NCBI GenBank assembly: GCA_035356615.1
Contig: DAOQSN010000003.1
Location: forward strand, 62,001-126,000
Reading direction: 5' to 3'
DNA length: 64,000 nucleotides
Source: JAKQDH01 sp029558835
GTDB lineage: Bacteria > Planctomycetota > Phycisphaerae > UBA1845
Position 1 is the stretch's first letter. Each line of letters begins with the position of its first letter. The notes beneath the pieces were generated by a model. The model saw only the letters and a program-made list of their open reading frames with translations, ran no database searches and had not been told where the DNA came from. This document shows positions 33,325-41,707 of this stretch, one piece after another. The translations under genes and the position numbers were made by a program.

Positions 33325-34707
33325 ATGCCAGAGAGCACACCGTCACCCCCGCGCATCCTGATTGCCGACGATCAGGCGGACGTCCTGAGCGCCCTGCGGC
33401 TGCTGCTGAAGCCCGCGGGCTATCAGATCGTTGAAGTCACGACGCCCGCCGGCATCCTGGCGGAGCTCGAGACGCGGCAGTTCGACGTGCTGCTGATGGA
33501 CCTCAATTACACGCGCGATACCACCTCCGGCCGGGAGGGGCTTGGTCTGCTGCCGCGCGTCCAGCAGCTTGACGATGCCCTGCCGATCGTGGTGCTGACG
33601 GCCTATGGGACGATCGAGGTGGCCGTCGAGGCGATGCGCCGCGGGGCGCGGGATTTCGTCGAGAAACCGTGGGACAATGAGCGCCTGTTGTCCATCGTGC
33701 GCACGCAGGCGGAACTGGTGCGTGCCCTGCGCCGGGGCCGGCGGCTGGAGGCGGAGAACCGTCTGCTGCGCACCGAAGGTCAGCCGCGTCTGATCGCGGA
33801 ATCGAAGGCCATGCAGCCCGTGCTGCGGCTGATCGCCAACGTCGGCGCTTCGGACGCCGGCGTATTGATCACCGGCGAGAACGGCACGGGCAAGAGCGTC
33901 ATCGCCCACGCGCTGTGCGCGGCCTCGGCGCGCGCCGGCAAGCCGATGGTGACGGTGAATGCTCCGGGTCTGTCGGAGGGGGTCTTTGAGAGTGAGCTGT
34001 TCGGTCACCTCAAAGGCGCCTTCACCGATGCCAAGTCGGACCGGGTAGGTCGCTTCGAGATGGCGGACGGCGGCACGCTGTTTCTGGATGAGATCGCCAA
34101 CCTCCCGGTGAACCTGCAACCCAAGCTGCTGCGGGTGCTGGAGACGGGCGAGTTCGAGCGCGTAGGCTCGTCCAGGACGCAGCGGGTGGACGTGCGCGTG
34201 CTGTCGGCGACGAACGCGGACATCCAGCAGGAAGTGCAGGCCGGGCGCTTTCGACAGGACCTGCTCTATCGCCTGAACACGGTCCAGATTCGATTGCCGC
34301 CGTTGCGGGACCGGCGCGAGGACATCCCGCTACTGGCCATGTACTTCCTCGGCGCCCATGTCCGCAGATACCGCAAGCCGGCGATGCGCTTCGAGACGGC
34401 CGCGCTGCGGGCGCTGCTGGACTATCCCTGGCCCGGGAACGTCCGCGAACTCGATCATGTCATCGAGCGGGGCGTTCTCATGGCCGGCGCGGACGTCGTC
34501 CGGGCGGAAGATCTTGCGCTGCAGCCGGCGTCGGGAACGGCGCGCTGCCTGGAGGAGATGACGCTGGATGAGGTCGAGGCCGTGCTCATCAGGAAGGCCC
34601 TCGCCCGTGCCGACGGCAACGTGAAGCACGCTGCCCGGGAGCTGGGCTTAAGCCGCAGCGGCCTGTATCGCCGACTGGCGAAGTATGGTTTGCCCTACCG
34701 TGATTGA
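33325..34707 (+). CDS. NtrC-family sigma-54-dependent response regulator
   Basis: A 460-residue transcription activator. The receiver domain (about 8-125) has the acidic pair in IADDQ, the phospho-acceptor D59 in LLMDLNY, conserved Thr in LTAYG and Lys in EKPWD. The AAA+ domain (about 157-390) has Walker A GENGTGKS (184-191), the sigma-54-contact loop GAFTDA (231-236) and Walker B TLFLDEI. The C-terminal Fis-type HTH is VKHAARELGLSRSGLYRRL (about 435-453). The loop is GAFTDA where the classical motif is GAFTGA; this variant is common in the NtrX/NtrC-like subgroup and still supports function. ATG 33325 is used; GTG 33310 adds five residues. It is the obvious candidate to activate the sigma-54 promoter at 8791. 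It overlaps the kinase gene. Confidence 0.94.
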   Translation: MPESTPSPPRILIADDQADVLSALRLLLKPAGYQIVEVTTPAGILAELETRQFDVLLMDLNYTRDTTSGREGLGLLPRVQQLDDALPIVVLTAYGTIEVAVEAMRRGARDFVEKPWDNERLLSIVRTQAELVRALRRGRRLEAENRLLRTEGQPRLIAESKAMQPVLRLIANVGASDAGVLITGENGTGKSVIAHALCAASARAGKPMVTVNAPGLSEGVFESELFGHLKGAFTDAKSDRVGRFEMADGGTLFLDEIANLPVNLQPKLLRVLETGEFERVGSSRTQRVDVRVLSATNADIQQEVQAGRFRQDLLYRLNTVQIRLPPLRDRREDIPLLAMYFLGAHVRRYRKPAMRFETAALRALLDYPWPGNVRELDHVIERGVLMAGADVVRAEDLALQPASGTARCLEEMTLDEVEAVLIRKALARADGNVKHAARELGLSRSGLYRRLAKYGLPYRD

Positions 34708-36100
34708 GCCGAACCTACAGGTCGAGGAACGCGCGGGCGAGCCCGGACGCTCCCGGCCGTCCGGGCGCCGGCGCCTGAGCCATGAGCGTCGCGTGCTGCT
34801 GCTGGCGGTGCTGGCCGGGTTGCCGGGTGCCGCCGTGGCCTTGATTCTGCTCTGGACGGGGGACTTCACGCCGAAATTGCAGTGGACAGTGACCCTGCTG
34901 ATCGTCGGCGGCTGGTGGGCGTTCACGGCCGCGCTCCAGCAGCGCGTCGTGTTCCCGTTGCGGACCGTGTCCAACATGCTGGCGGCCTTGCGCGAGGAGG
35001 ACTTCTCCCTGCGGGCGCGGGGGGCACGCCCGGACGATGCCCTGGGCGAGGTCCTGCTGGAGGTGAACGAGTTGGGTCGAACGCTGCGGGCGCAACGACT
35101 CAGTGCCCTGGAAGCGACGGCATTGCTGCGCAAGGTCGTGGCCGAGATTGACGTCGCGGTGTTTGCCTTCGATGCCGAGCAGAGGCTGCGGCTCGTCAAT
35201 CAACGCGGTGAGCACCTGCTCGCGCAGCCCGCGGAGCGTCTGCTCGGGCAGCCGGCGACGGCGGTGGGACTGGCCGAGTGTCTGGCGGGGGACGCCCCGC
35301 GCATCCTGGAGAGCCCGTTTCCGGGTGGTGCGGGTCGCTGGGAGATTCGGCGCCGCACCTTCCGCGAGCGTGGCCTCCAGCATCAGTTGCTCGTGCTGTC
35401 GGACCTGACGCGCACGCTGCGCGAGGAGGAACGTCAGGCCTGGAGACGCCTGATCCAGGTCCTGCGGCACGAGATCAACAACTCCCTCGCACCGATCGAC
35501 TCACTGGCCGGCACGCTGGCTGAGCTGCTGCGTCGCGACCCGCGCGCCGCGGATTGGGAAGCGGACATGGGCGAGGGGTTGTCCGTCATCCGCGAGCGTT
35601 CCCGGGCCTTAAACCGCTTCATGACCGCGTACAGCCAACTGACCCGGCTGCCGGAGCCGAGGTTGGGCCCCGTCGCTGTCGGCCATTGGGTGCGCCGGGT
35701 GGCCGGCCTGGAGACACGCCAGCACGTGCACGTCAACCCCGGACCGGAACTCACGATTCAGGCCGATGGCGATCAGATGGACCAGCTCCTGATCAACTTG
35801 GTGCGCAATGCCGTGGATGCCGCTCTGGAAACGGGTGGCGAGGTGCGGGTGGGGTGGGACGAGGTAGACGGCGCAGTGCGTTGGCTGGAGGTCTGGGTCG
35901 AGGACGAGGGGCCCGGCCTGTCCAGCAGCGAGAACCTCTTCGTGCCGTTTTTCACGACGAAGCCCGGCGGCGCCGGCATCGGCCTGGCTCTGAGCCGGCA
36001 GATCGCCGAGGCCCACGGCGGCAGCCTGATACTCGAGAACCGCCGCGACGGGACCGGCTGTCGCGCGCGTCTACGCCTACTTACGGCACGCGGATGCTAA
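34685..36100 (+). CDS. NtrY-like membrane sensor histidine kinase
   Basis: A sensor kinase of about 471 residues that overlaps the response-regulator gene by 23 bases and so is its probable partner. Two membrane helices lie near 38-58 (VLLLAVLAGLPGAAVALILLW) and 65-85 (LQWTVTLLIVGGWWAFTAAL) with almost no periplasmic loop. A HAMP-like/coiled linker follows (about 90-145), then a PAS-like segment (about 150-230). The HisKA-type helix has the phospho-acceptor in LRHEINNSLAPIDSL. The HATPase domain has NLVRNAVDAAL, DEGPGLSS, FFTTKPGGAGIGLALS. The pattern matches NtrY/ZraS-like kinases. The start may instead be GTG 34700. Lack of a periplasmic sensor suggests it reads an internal or membrane signal. 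Confidence 0.92.
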   Translation: MVCPTVIEPNLQVEERAGEPGRSRPSGRRRLSHERRVLLLAVLAGLPGAAVALILLWTGDFTPKLQWTVTLLIVGGWWAFTAALQQRVVFPLRTVSNMLAALREEDFSLRARGARPDDALGEVLLEVNELGRTLRAQRLSALEATALLRKVVAEIDVAVFAFDAEQRLRLVNQRGEHLLAQPAERLLGQPATAVGLAECLAGDAPRILESPFPGGAGRWEIRRRTFRERGLQHQLLVLSDLTRTLREEERQAWRRLIQVLRHEINNSLAPIDSLAGTLAELLRRDPRAADWEADMGEGLSVIRERSRALNRFMTAYSQLTRLPEPRLGPVAVGHWVRRVAGLETRQHVHVNPGPELTIQADGDQMDQLLINLVRNAVDAALETGGEVRVGWDEVDGAVRWLEVWVEDEGPGLSSSENLFVPFFTTKPGGAGIGLALSRQIAEAHGGSLILENRRDGTGCRARLRLLTARGC

Positions 36101-36466
36101 CCTCTTTTTGGAAAGGCATTTACGATGCGGCCGCAGGCTGGGAATCCCGGCTGGGCACAGGTGCCCCCCGGGGGCCTTGCCGTGCCGAAGTCAGCCATGC
36201 CGGAGCAGAGAGCGTGGTGACGAGCAGCGGGGGGGCTCCGGCTGTTGCCAGGCGCCCGCCCTACGACAGCGACCACAGAATGGGAGTGATGAGGATTTGG
36301 CGGAGGAGCATGGAGGGGGGACTGGCCTTTGCCTGTCCAAGTTGCCGCGTGCAGATCCTGCCTGCGTTGCCGCGAGGGGGGCGACGAGCACCGAGCCGCC
36401 CGCTTCCCCACGGAATGTCAGGGCGGGCTCTTTCCGCCGTCGCCGGGCTTCCGCTAAACTGCCGCC
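36101..36466. other. Gap without gene
   Basis: About 366 bases between the histidine kinase and the DUF1080 gene. No credible coding frame is seen. The only signal is the candidate -10 box at its right end. Confidence 0.5.
36431..36460 (+). promoter_or_regulatory. Candidate promoter, near-leaderless, of the DUF1080 gene
   Basis: TAAACT (36455-36460) lies six bases before the ATG at 36467, with TTTCCG about 18 bases further upstream. Transcription from it would begin at or beside the start codon. The junction reads ACT-GCCGCC-ATG; the apbE start at 63487 has the same GCCGCCATG layout after TATAAT. No Shine-Dalgarno is present. Confidence 0.45.
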
Positions 36467-37222
36467 ATGAACACACAAGCTAACTATCGAAACATCGTTC
36501 TGGTCATTGTCTGCGCTCTCCTGCTCTCCTGGACGCCTCTGGCCGTGGCGCAACAGGCCGGCGGTGAGAAGAGTGCCGGCAAGGTTGTGCTCTTCGACGG
36601 CCGGAGTCTGGACGGCTGGAAGCTGCGCAACGAGGAGCACAAGGACACCTGGAAGGTCGTCTCGCAGGTCGCGCTGGACAAGGCCGACCCGAAGCAGCTC
36701 GTGGGCACCGGCAGTGGCGGGGCGGCCGACGCCGTGCTGTTCCGCGCTCGGGTCGAGCACGGCAGCGACATCCTCACCGAGCGAAGCTTCGGGGACTGCA
36801 AGCTGCACATCGAGGTGATGGTGCCGAAGGACAGCAACTCCGGCGTGTACCTCATGGGGCAGTATGAGGTGCAGGTCTTCGACAGCTTCGGCAAGCCGGA
36901 CGACAAGATCGCGTTCAGCGACATGGGTGGCATCTACAGCGTCAAGGCCCCGGCGGGCAACGTCAGCAAGGCCCCCGGTGAGTGGCAGACGCTGGACGTC
37001 GAGTTCCGCGCCCCGCGTTTCGATGCCGCCGGCAAGAAGACCGAAAGCGCCAAGTTCCTGAAGGTCACGCTGAACGGCAAGGTGATTCAGGAGAACGTCG
37101 AGGTGCCGGGGCCGACCGGCGGCCAACTGCCCGAGGGCGAGAAGGCCACCGGCCCGCTGATGCTCCAGGGCGACCACGGTGTCGTCGCCTATCGGAACAT
37201 CACCATCGAGCCGGCGAAGTAA
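36467..37222 (+). CDS. Secreted DUF1080 (3-keto-disaccharide hydrolase-like) protein
   Basis: A 251-residue exported protein. The signal peptide is about residues 1-28 (hydrophobic IVLVIVCALLLSW, cleavage after AVA). The mature part is one DUF1080 domain, a concanavalin-like jelly roll: KVVLFDGRSLDGWK near 37-50, LHIEVMVPKDSNSGVYLMGQ near 111-130, YEVQVFDSFG, and the C-terminal GPLMLQGDHGVVAYRNITIE. Members of this family act on 3-keto-glycosides or bind sugars and very often neighbour Gfo/Idh/MocA oxidoreductases, as here. Substrate is unknown; a sugar-processing role outside the cytoplasm is likely. Confidence 0.9.
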   Translation: MNTQANYRNIVLVIVCALLLSWTPLAVAQQAGGEKSAGKVVLFDGRSLDGWKLRNEEHKDTWKVVSQVALDKADPKQLVGTGSGGAADAVLFRARVEHGSDILTERSFGDCKLHIEVMVPKDSNSGVYLMGQYEVQVFDSFGKPDDKIAFSDMGGIYSVKAPAGNVSKAPGEWQTLDVEFRAPRFDAAGKKTESAKFLKVTLNGKVIQENVEVPGPTGGQLPEGEKATGPLMLQGDHGVVAYRNITIEPAK

Positions 37223-37335
37223 CTCGCGGCCTTCGTGGACGACGTTCTGCCGAAGGGCGACGAGCCGGCGCGGGATGCTTGCCCGGCGGCGACGGCCTGT
37301 GGAGCCTGGCCGCTGAGGAGCCGGCTGAAGAGCGC

Positions 37336-37443
37336 CTAACAGAACCCCTCTCCCCTTCGGGGGAGAGGGTAGGGTGAGGGGGGAACACCGCCGCGATCCG
37401 ACCCTCCCCGCACCCCTCCCTGGAAGGGAGGGGGTCGTGTTAG
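37336..37443. repeat. Dispersed palindromic repeat family A, copy 2 (inverted)
   Basis: A 108-base element between CTAAC (37336-37340) and GTTAG (37439-37443). It holds a 10-bp hairpin CCCTCTCCCC-TTCG-GGGGAGAGGG (37346-37369), then TAGGGTGAGGGG, then CCCCTCCC...GGGAGGGG. Block order is the reverse complement of copy 1 at 6477-6579. The hairpins could also stop transcription between the DUF1080 and oxidoreductase genes. Confidence 0.75.
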
Positions 37444-37469
37444 GGGCTCCACGGCAAAGGAGGTCCGTC

Positions 37470-38816
37470 GTGTCGGAAAGCACGATTTCGCGCCGGACGT
37501 TGCTGCGCACGGCCGCTTCAGCCGCCGCGTTCGCCATGATGCCCGCCCGCGTGTTCAGCGCAGCGCAGGGCCAAGCCCCCAGCGAGAAGCTGAACATCGC
37601 CGGGATCGGCATCGGCGGGATGGGGCAAGTCAATCTCGCCAACCTCACCACCGAGAACATCGTGGCCTTGTGCGACGTGGACCCGAACTACGCGGCGAAC
37701 GTCTTCAGCACGTACCCCGGGGCACGGGCCTGGACCGACTACCGCGAGATGCTCGAGAAGCAGAAGGACATCGATGCGGTAGTCATCGCCACGCCCGACC
37801 ATACGCATGCGGTCATCGCCATGGCGGCGATCCAGGCCGGCAAGCACGTGTATCTGCAGAAGCCGCTCACGCACGACATCTACGAGGCCCGCGCGCTGGC
37901 GAAGGCTGCCCGCCAGGCGAAGGTGATTACCCAGATGGGGATCCAGGGGCACTCCGAGGAGGGCGTGCGGCTCATCTGTGAATGGCTTGCGGACGGGGCC
38001 ATCGGCGAGGTCCGCGAGGTGGACGTCTGGTGCAACGACTCGTACTACCCGTGGGGCCACGCCGGCTGGAGCCCGGCGAGTTGCGAGCGTCCCAAGGATA
38101 CGCCGCCGCTGCCGAGCGGGATGAACTGGGACTTGTGGATCGGGCCGGCGCCCTTCCGGCCGTACCATCCCGGCTATCACCCACAAGCGTGGCGGGCGTG
38201 GTGGGACTTTGGTTCGGGCTGGATGGCGGATCGCGGGGCGCACCAGATCGACCCGGCGTTCTGGGCGCTCAAGCTTGGCCTGCCGATCAGCGTGGAAGCG
38301 ACCGCCCTCGGACAAACCGACGAGACGCATGCGATTGCCGCGATTGTGACATTCCGCTTCCCCTCGCGGGGCAGCTTGCCACCGGTGAAGCTGACGTGGT
38401 ACGAGGGGGTGCGAGCCCCGCGGCCCGAGGAGCTGGAGCAGGGCCGCATGATGGGCGACAGCGACGGCGGAGCGCTGTTCAAGGGCACGAAGGGCATGCT
38501 CATGTGCGGAGTGTATGGAAACAGCCCGCGGCTGATCCCGGAGAGCCGAATGGCGGAATACCGGCGGCCGGAGAAGACCATCCCGCGCGTGGACGGTGGC
38601 CACGAGCAGGACTGGGTGCGTGCCTGCAAGGAAGGCCGACCGGCGGGAGCAGATTTCGAGTATTCGGCCGTGTTGACTGAGATCTGCCTGCTCGGCGTCA
38701 TTGCCAAGCGGATGAATGCCCGCCTCGAGTGGGACGCCGGGAACATGCAGGTCTCCAACTTGCCGGACGCGAACAAGTACGTGCGGCTGCCCTACCGGGA
38801 GGGGTGGAGCCTGTAG
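37470..38816 (+). CDS. Tat-exported Gfo/Idh/MocA oxidoreductase
   Basis: A 448-residue NAD(P)-dependent sugar oxidoreductase. The GTG at 37470 is preceded by a strong AAGGAGG; the frame is open upstream but runs into the family A repeat. The N-terminus ISRRTLLRTAASAAAFAMMPA is a twin-arginine signal. The Rossmann domain starts LNIAGIGIGGMGQVNL; the conserved EKP-type motif appears as LQKPLTHD. The C-terminal domain has WIGPAPFRPYHPGYHP and WWDFGSGWMADRGAHQIDPAFWAL, with the typical DxGxHxxD-like arrangement as DRGAHQID. Planctomycetes have many such exported copies next to DUF1080 proteins, likely acting together on glycosides. The exact substrate is unknown. Confidence 0.92.
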   Translation: MSESTISRRTLLRTAASAAAFAMMPARVFSAAQGQAPSEKLNIAGIGIGGMGQVNLANLTTENIVALCDVDPNYAANVFSTYPGARAWTDYREMLEKQKDIDAVVIATPDHTHAVIAMAAIQAGKHVYLQKPLTHDIYEARALAKAARQAKVITQMGIQGHSEEGVRLICEWLADGAIGEVREVDVWCNDSYYPWGHAGWSPASCERPKDTPPLPSGMNWDLWIGPAPFRPYHPGYHPQAWRAWWDFGSGWMADRGAHQIDPAFWALKLGLPISVEATALGQTDETHAIAAIVTFRFPSRGSLPPVKLTWYEGVRAPRPEELEQGRMMGDSDGGALFKGTKGMLMCGVYGNSPRLIPESRMAEYRRPEKTIPRVDGGHEQDWVRACKEGRPAGADFEYSAVLTEICLLGVIAKRMNARLEWDAGNMQVSNLPDANKYVRLPYREGWSL

Positions 38817-38964
38817 GTTGACCGCGCGCCGCTGGGCTGCTCTCAAGGCTGGGTCCAGGAAACGCAGGGTCCGATGGCCTGACCGATGATCTCTTCGAAC
38901 GGCGAACCGGAGTTTCGCACTCCGTGTGACTATGTGGTTAGCATACACGCTCGCGTGCGTGGTG

Positions 38965-38982
38965 TGCTTTCCCGCGACAGCG
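38965..38982. repeat. Dispersed repeat family C, copy 1
   Basis: TGCTTTCCCGCGACAGCG, identical over 18 bases to 43885-43902. In both places it lies in a gap next to sugar-utilisation genes. Confidence 0.6.
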
Positions 38983-39050
38983 TACGCGTTCAGCGTTTCG
39001 TGCGTCGTAGGGGGGGGTACGTTTCTGCACCGGGGGAGCGTGTTTGCCGC

Positions 39051-39100
39051 CGCTACCCTCACCCCTACCCCTCTCCCTGGGAGGGAGAGGGGTCCAGACG
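39051..39100. repeat. Dispersed palindromic repeat family A, copy 3 (partial)
   Basis: CTACCCTCACCCCTACC followed by an 11-bp hairpin CCCCTCTCCCT-GGG-AGGGAGAGGGG (39068-39092). The core matches copies 1 and 2, but the CTAAC/GTTAG ends are not evident, so this copy is eroded. Confidence 0.65.
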
Positions 39101-39179
39101 CCGCAGGCCGGGGCTTGCCTGCGACAGGCGAGGGCATGATCTGTACGCTGTACACCTACCTGGGCAGAGGAGTCCGAAC

Positions 39180-40202
39180 ATGAGAGTGTGGATGGCGACG
39201 TGCTTGCTGCTGTGTGCGGTCTGGGGATGCAGGCAACAGCAGCCTCCGACCAGCGGCAGCGGAGCGACAGCGTCCGGGGAACCGGCCGCAACCGCGCCGG
39301 CGAAACTGAAGATCGCCGTCATTCCTAAGGGTACGTCGCACGATTTCTGGAAGTCGGTGCATGCCGGGGCGGTGAAGGCCGCGCGCGAGCTGGGAAACGT
39401 CGAGGTGATCTTCCGCGGTCCGGAGCGGGAAGACGACCGCGAGCAACAGGTCTCGGTCGTGCAGAACTTCATCAGCAGTCGTGTCGACGCCATCGTGCTG
39501 GCGCCGCTGGATGACACGGCCCTGCTGCCGGCGGTGCAGCAGGCAACGGCGGCGAAGATCCCGGTGGTTATCATTGACTCGGGTCTGACGGGTACGGTGG
39601 GGCAGGACTTCATCAGCTTCGCGGCGACGGACAACTACAAGGGCGGACAGCTCGGGGCTCAGCGGCTGGGTGAAGTGCTGGGCGGGCAGGGGCGGGTGCT
39701 CCTGCTGCGCTACCAGGAAGGCTCGGCGAGCACCGTCGAGCGCGAGCGCGGGTTCATCGAGAAGTTGGCAGAGGCTCCGGGCATTAGTCTGGTGGATCCG
39801 AAGCGTCACGCGGGACCTACACGAGCGACGGCTCAGGAGGCAGCCGAGAACCTGCTGACTGCGCACAGCGACGTGCAGGGTGTCTTCTGCCCGAACGAGT
39901 CCTCGACGTTCGGGATGCTGCTCGCGCTGCGCAGCCGCGGTCTGGCGGGGAAGGTGCGCTTCGTGGGCTTCGACGCGAGCGCGGGCCTCGTGGAGGCGCT
40001 CGGCCAGGGCGAGCTGGACGGCTTGGTGGTACAGAACCCGATGCACATGGGATACACGGGCGTCAAGACAGCCGCGGATTACCTCGCGGGCAAGCCCGTC
40101 CCGCCACTCCAGGATACCGGCGTTGTTCTCGTAACCAAGGAAACGATGGGGCAGCCGGAATACCAGGAGCTGCTGTTCCCCGACCTGACGAAGTACCCGT
40201 GA
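39180..40202 (+). CDS. Sugar ABC transporter substrate-binding lipoprotein (RbsB type)
   Basis: A 340-residue periplasmic binding protein of the ribose/LacI-like fold. The signal peptide ends in a lipobox (LLCAVWGC), so it is membrane-anchored. The body begins LKIAVIPKGTSHDFWKSVHAGA, typical of this family, with VDAIVLAPLDDTALLPAVQQA and IPVVIIDSGL in the first lobe and VRFVGFDAS and GLVVQNPMHMGYTGV in the second. It is first in a four-gene set (binding protein, ATPase, permease, kinase) with overlapping stops and starts. ATG 39180 follows AGAGGAG with proper spacing. The sugar is not determinable; the neighbouring kinase and rhamnose genes suggest a pentose or deoxysugar. Confidence 0.92.
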   Translation: MRVWMATCLLLCAVWGCRQQQPPTSGSGATASGEPAATAPAKLKIAVIPKGTSHDFWKSVHAGAVKAARELGNVEVIFRGPEREDDREQQVSVVQNFISSRVDAIVLAPLDDTALLPAVQQATAAKIPVVIIDSGLTGTVGQDFISFAATDNYKGGQLGAQRLGEVLGGQGRVLLLRYQEGSASTVERERGFIEKLAEAPGISLVDPKRHAGPTRATAQEAAENLLTAHSDVQGVFCPNESSTFGMLLALRSRGLAGKVRFVGFDASAGLVEALGQGELDGLVVQNPMHMGYTGVKTAADYLAGKPVPPLQDTGVVLVTKETMGQPEYQELLFPDLTKYP

Positions 40203-41707
40203 TGGTGGTGAGCCCGCGACTCGAAATGCTCGGCGTGGGAAAGCGGTTCGGCGCCACCGTCGCGCTGGCGGACGTGAGTCTGGTGGTCCAACCCGGCGAG
40301 GTCCACGCGCTGGTTGGTGAGAACGGGGCAGGTAAGTCAACTCTGATGAAAGTGCTGTCGGGCGCGGTCCGCCCCGACGCCGGCCGGATGCGACTTGATG
40401 GGCAAGCGTTCACCCCTGCGAGCCCGCTGGCCGCGCGTGCCGCGGGCGTCGCCATGATCTACCAGGAATTCAACCTGGCGCCGCACCTTTCTGTCGAAGA
40501 GAACATCACACTGGGAGCGGAACAGCGCAGCGCGGGGTTCGTTCGCCGGGCGGCGCACCGGCGCCGCATGGCCGCCATCTTCTCACTCCTGGACCGGCCG
40601 GACCTGCGGCTGGACGTGCCGGTGCGGTGCCTGTCGGCGGCGGATCGGCAGCTTGTGGAGATCGCGCGGGCACTGCTCGCGGATGCCCACGTGCTGGTCA
40701 TGGACGAACCCACCAGTAGTCTGGGACTAGCGGACATCGAGCGGCTGTTTGCGGTAATTGAGCGGCTGCGGGCCGAGGGCGTGACGATCGTCTACATCTC
40801 TCACTTCCTGGAAGAAGTGCAGCGGGTGGCTCAACGCTACACGGTGCTGCGTGACGGCCGGAATGCGGGCACCGGCGCGATGGCGGACGTCGCTTTGAAT
40901 GACCTGGTCGAGCTCATGATCGGCCGGCGGCTGCACGAGATGTTCCCCCGCGTGCCGCACGAGGTGGGGGTACCGATCCTGGAGATTCGCGGGTTGGCGG
41001 GTCGGCGGCAGCCGTGCGCGGCGGACCTCACGCTGCACCGCGGGGAGATTCTCGGCCTGGCCGGGCTGGTCGGGGCGGGGCGTACGGAGTTGTTGCGGTG
41101 CATCTACGGACTGGATGCGGTGCGTGCCGGGACGGTGCGCATCGGAGCCTACACGGCCGGGCCGGGCGCCCGCGGCGTTCACCTGGCCCAGGGCGTCGGG
41201 CTGCTCAGCGAGGATCGCCAGGCCGAAGGGTTGTTGCTGTCACGCTCCGTGGCGGACAACGTCACGCTCAGCCGGCTGGGGCCTCTGGCGCGCTGGGGTT
41301 GGATCAACCTGCGCGCCGTGCAGCGGGCGACGACCGAGTGGATGCGCCGGCTGGATATCCGCGCCCGCAGTGCAGACCAGCGCCTGCGTGATCTGTCCGG
41401 CGGCAACCAGCAGAAGACGGCGCTGGCGCGGCTTCTGCACCACGGGGTAGACGTCCTGCTGCTCGACGAGCCGACGCGGGGCATCGACGTAGCGAGCAAG
41501 GCCCAGATTTATCAACTCATCGGCGAGCTGGCCGCCGGCGGCAAGGCGGTGCTCATGGCGAGTAGCTATCTGCCTGAACTGCTCGGTGTCTGTGATCGCA
41601 TTGCCGTGATGCACCGTGGCCGGTTGGGCCGGGCGCGCCCGCGGGAGGAATGGACCGAACACGCGCTCATCAGTGCTGCGGCAAGTGGGAAGGAGACAGC
41701 GGCATGA
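40202..41707 (+). CDS. Sugar ABC transporter ATP-binding protein (RbsA type, two NBDs)
   Basis: A 501-residue ATPase with two fused nucleotide-binding domains, as usual for ribose/galactose importers. First NBD: Walker A GENGAGKST (about 41-49), signature-like LSAADRQLVEIARA (degenerate), Walker B VLVMDE. Second NBD: degenerate Walker A GLVGAGRTE, signature LSGGNQQKTALARLL, Walker B VLLLDEPTRGID. The degenerate second Walker A and first signature are family traits, not damage. Its start codon overlaps the previous stop (TGATG, 40200-40204) and its own stop overlaps the permease start (ATGA), which indicates coupled translation. Confidence 0.94.
   Translation: MVVSPRLEMLGVGKRFGATVALADVSLVVQPGEVHALVGENGAGKSTLMKVLSGAVRPDAGRMRLDGQAFTPASPLAARAAGVAMIYQEFNLAPHLSVEENITLGAEQRSAGFVRRAAHRRRMAAIFSLLDRPDLRLDVPVRCLSAADRQLVEIARALLADAHVLVMDEPTSSLGLADIERLFAVIERLRAEGVTIVYISHFLEEVQRVAQRYTVLRDGRNAGTGAMADVALNDLVELMIGRRLHEMFPRVPHEVGVPILEIRGLAGRRQPCAADLTLHRGEILGLAGLVGAGRTELLRCIYGLDAVRAGTVRIGAYTAGPGARGVHLAQGVGLLSEDRQAEGLLLSRSVADNVTLSRLGPLARWGWINLRAVQRATTEWMRRLDIRARSADQRLRDLSGGNQQKTALARLLHHGVDVLLLDEPTRGIDVASKAQIYQLIGELAAGGKAVLMASSYLPELLGVCDRIAVMHRGRLGRARPREEWTEHALISAAASGKETAA

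Larger units (their letters stand above)
38817..39179. other. Gap with repeat families A (copy 3) and C (copy 1)
   Basis: About 360 bases without a believable gene. It contains the family C block TGCTTTCCCGCGACAGCG (38965-38982) and the partial family A hairpin. An AGAGGAG ribosome-binding site for the sugar-binding protein lies at its right end. Confidence 0.5.

Noticed and set aside
8829..34707. Interpretation of the permease array as a defence system
   Set aside because: All components are standard parts of tripartite ABC efflux with two-component control; nothing resembles nuclease, sensor-effector or abortive-infection parts.
33331..34707. GAFTDA loop as a sign of a dead sigma-54 activator
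   Set aside because: The variant is frequent in natural NtrC/NtrX-like regulators, and the other AAA+ motifs are intact.
40202..41707. Degenerate second Walker A in the sugar ATPase as damage
   Set aside because: GLVGAGRTE is the normal form in RbsA-type double ATPases.
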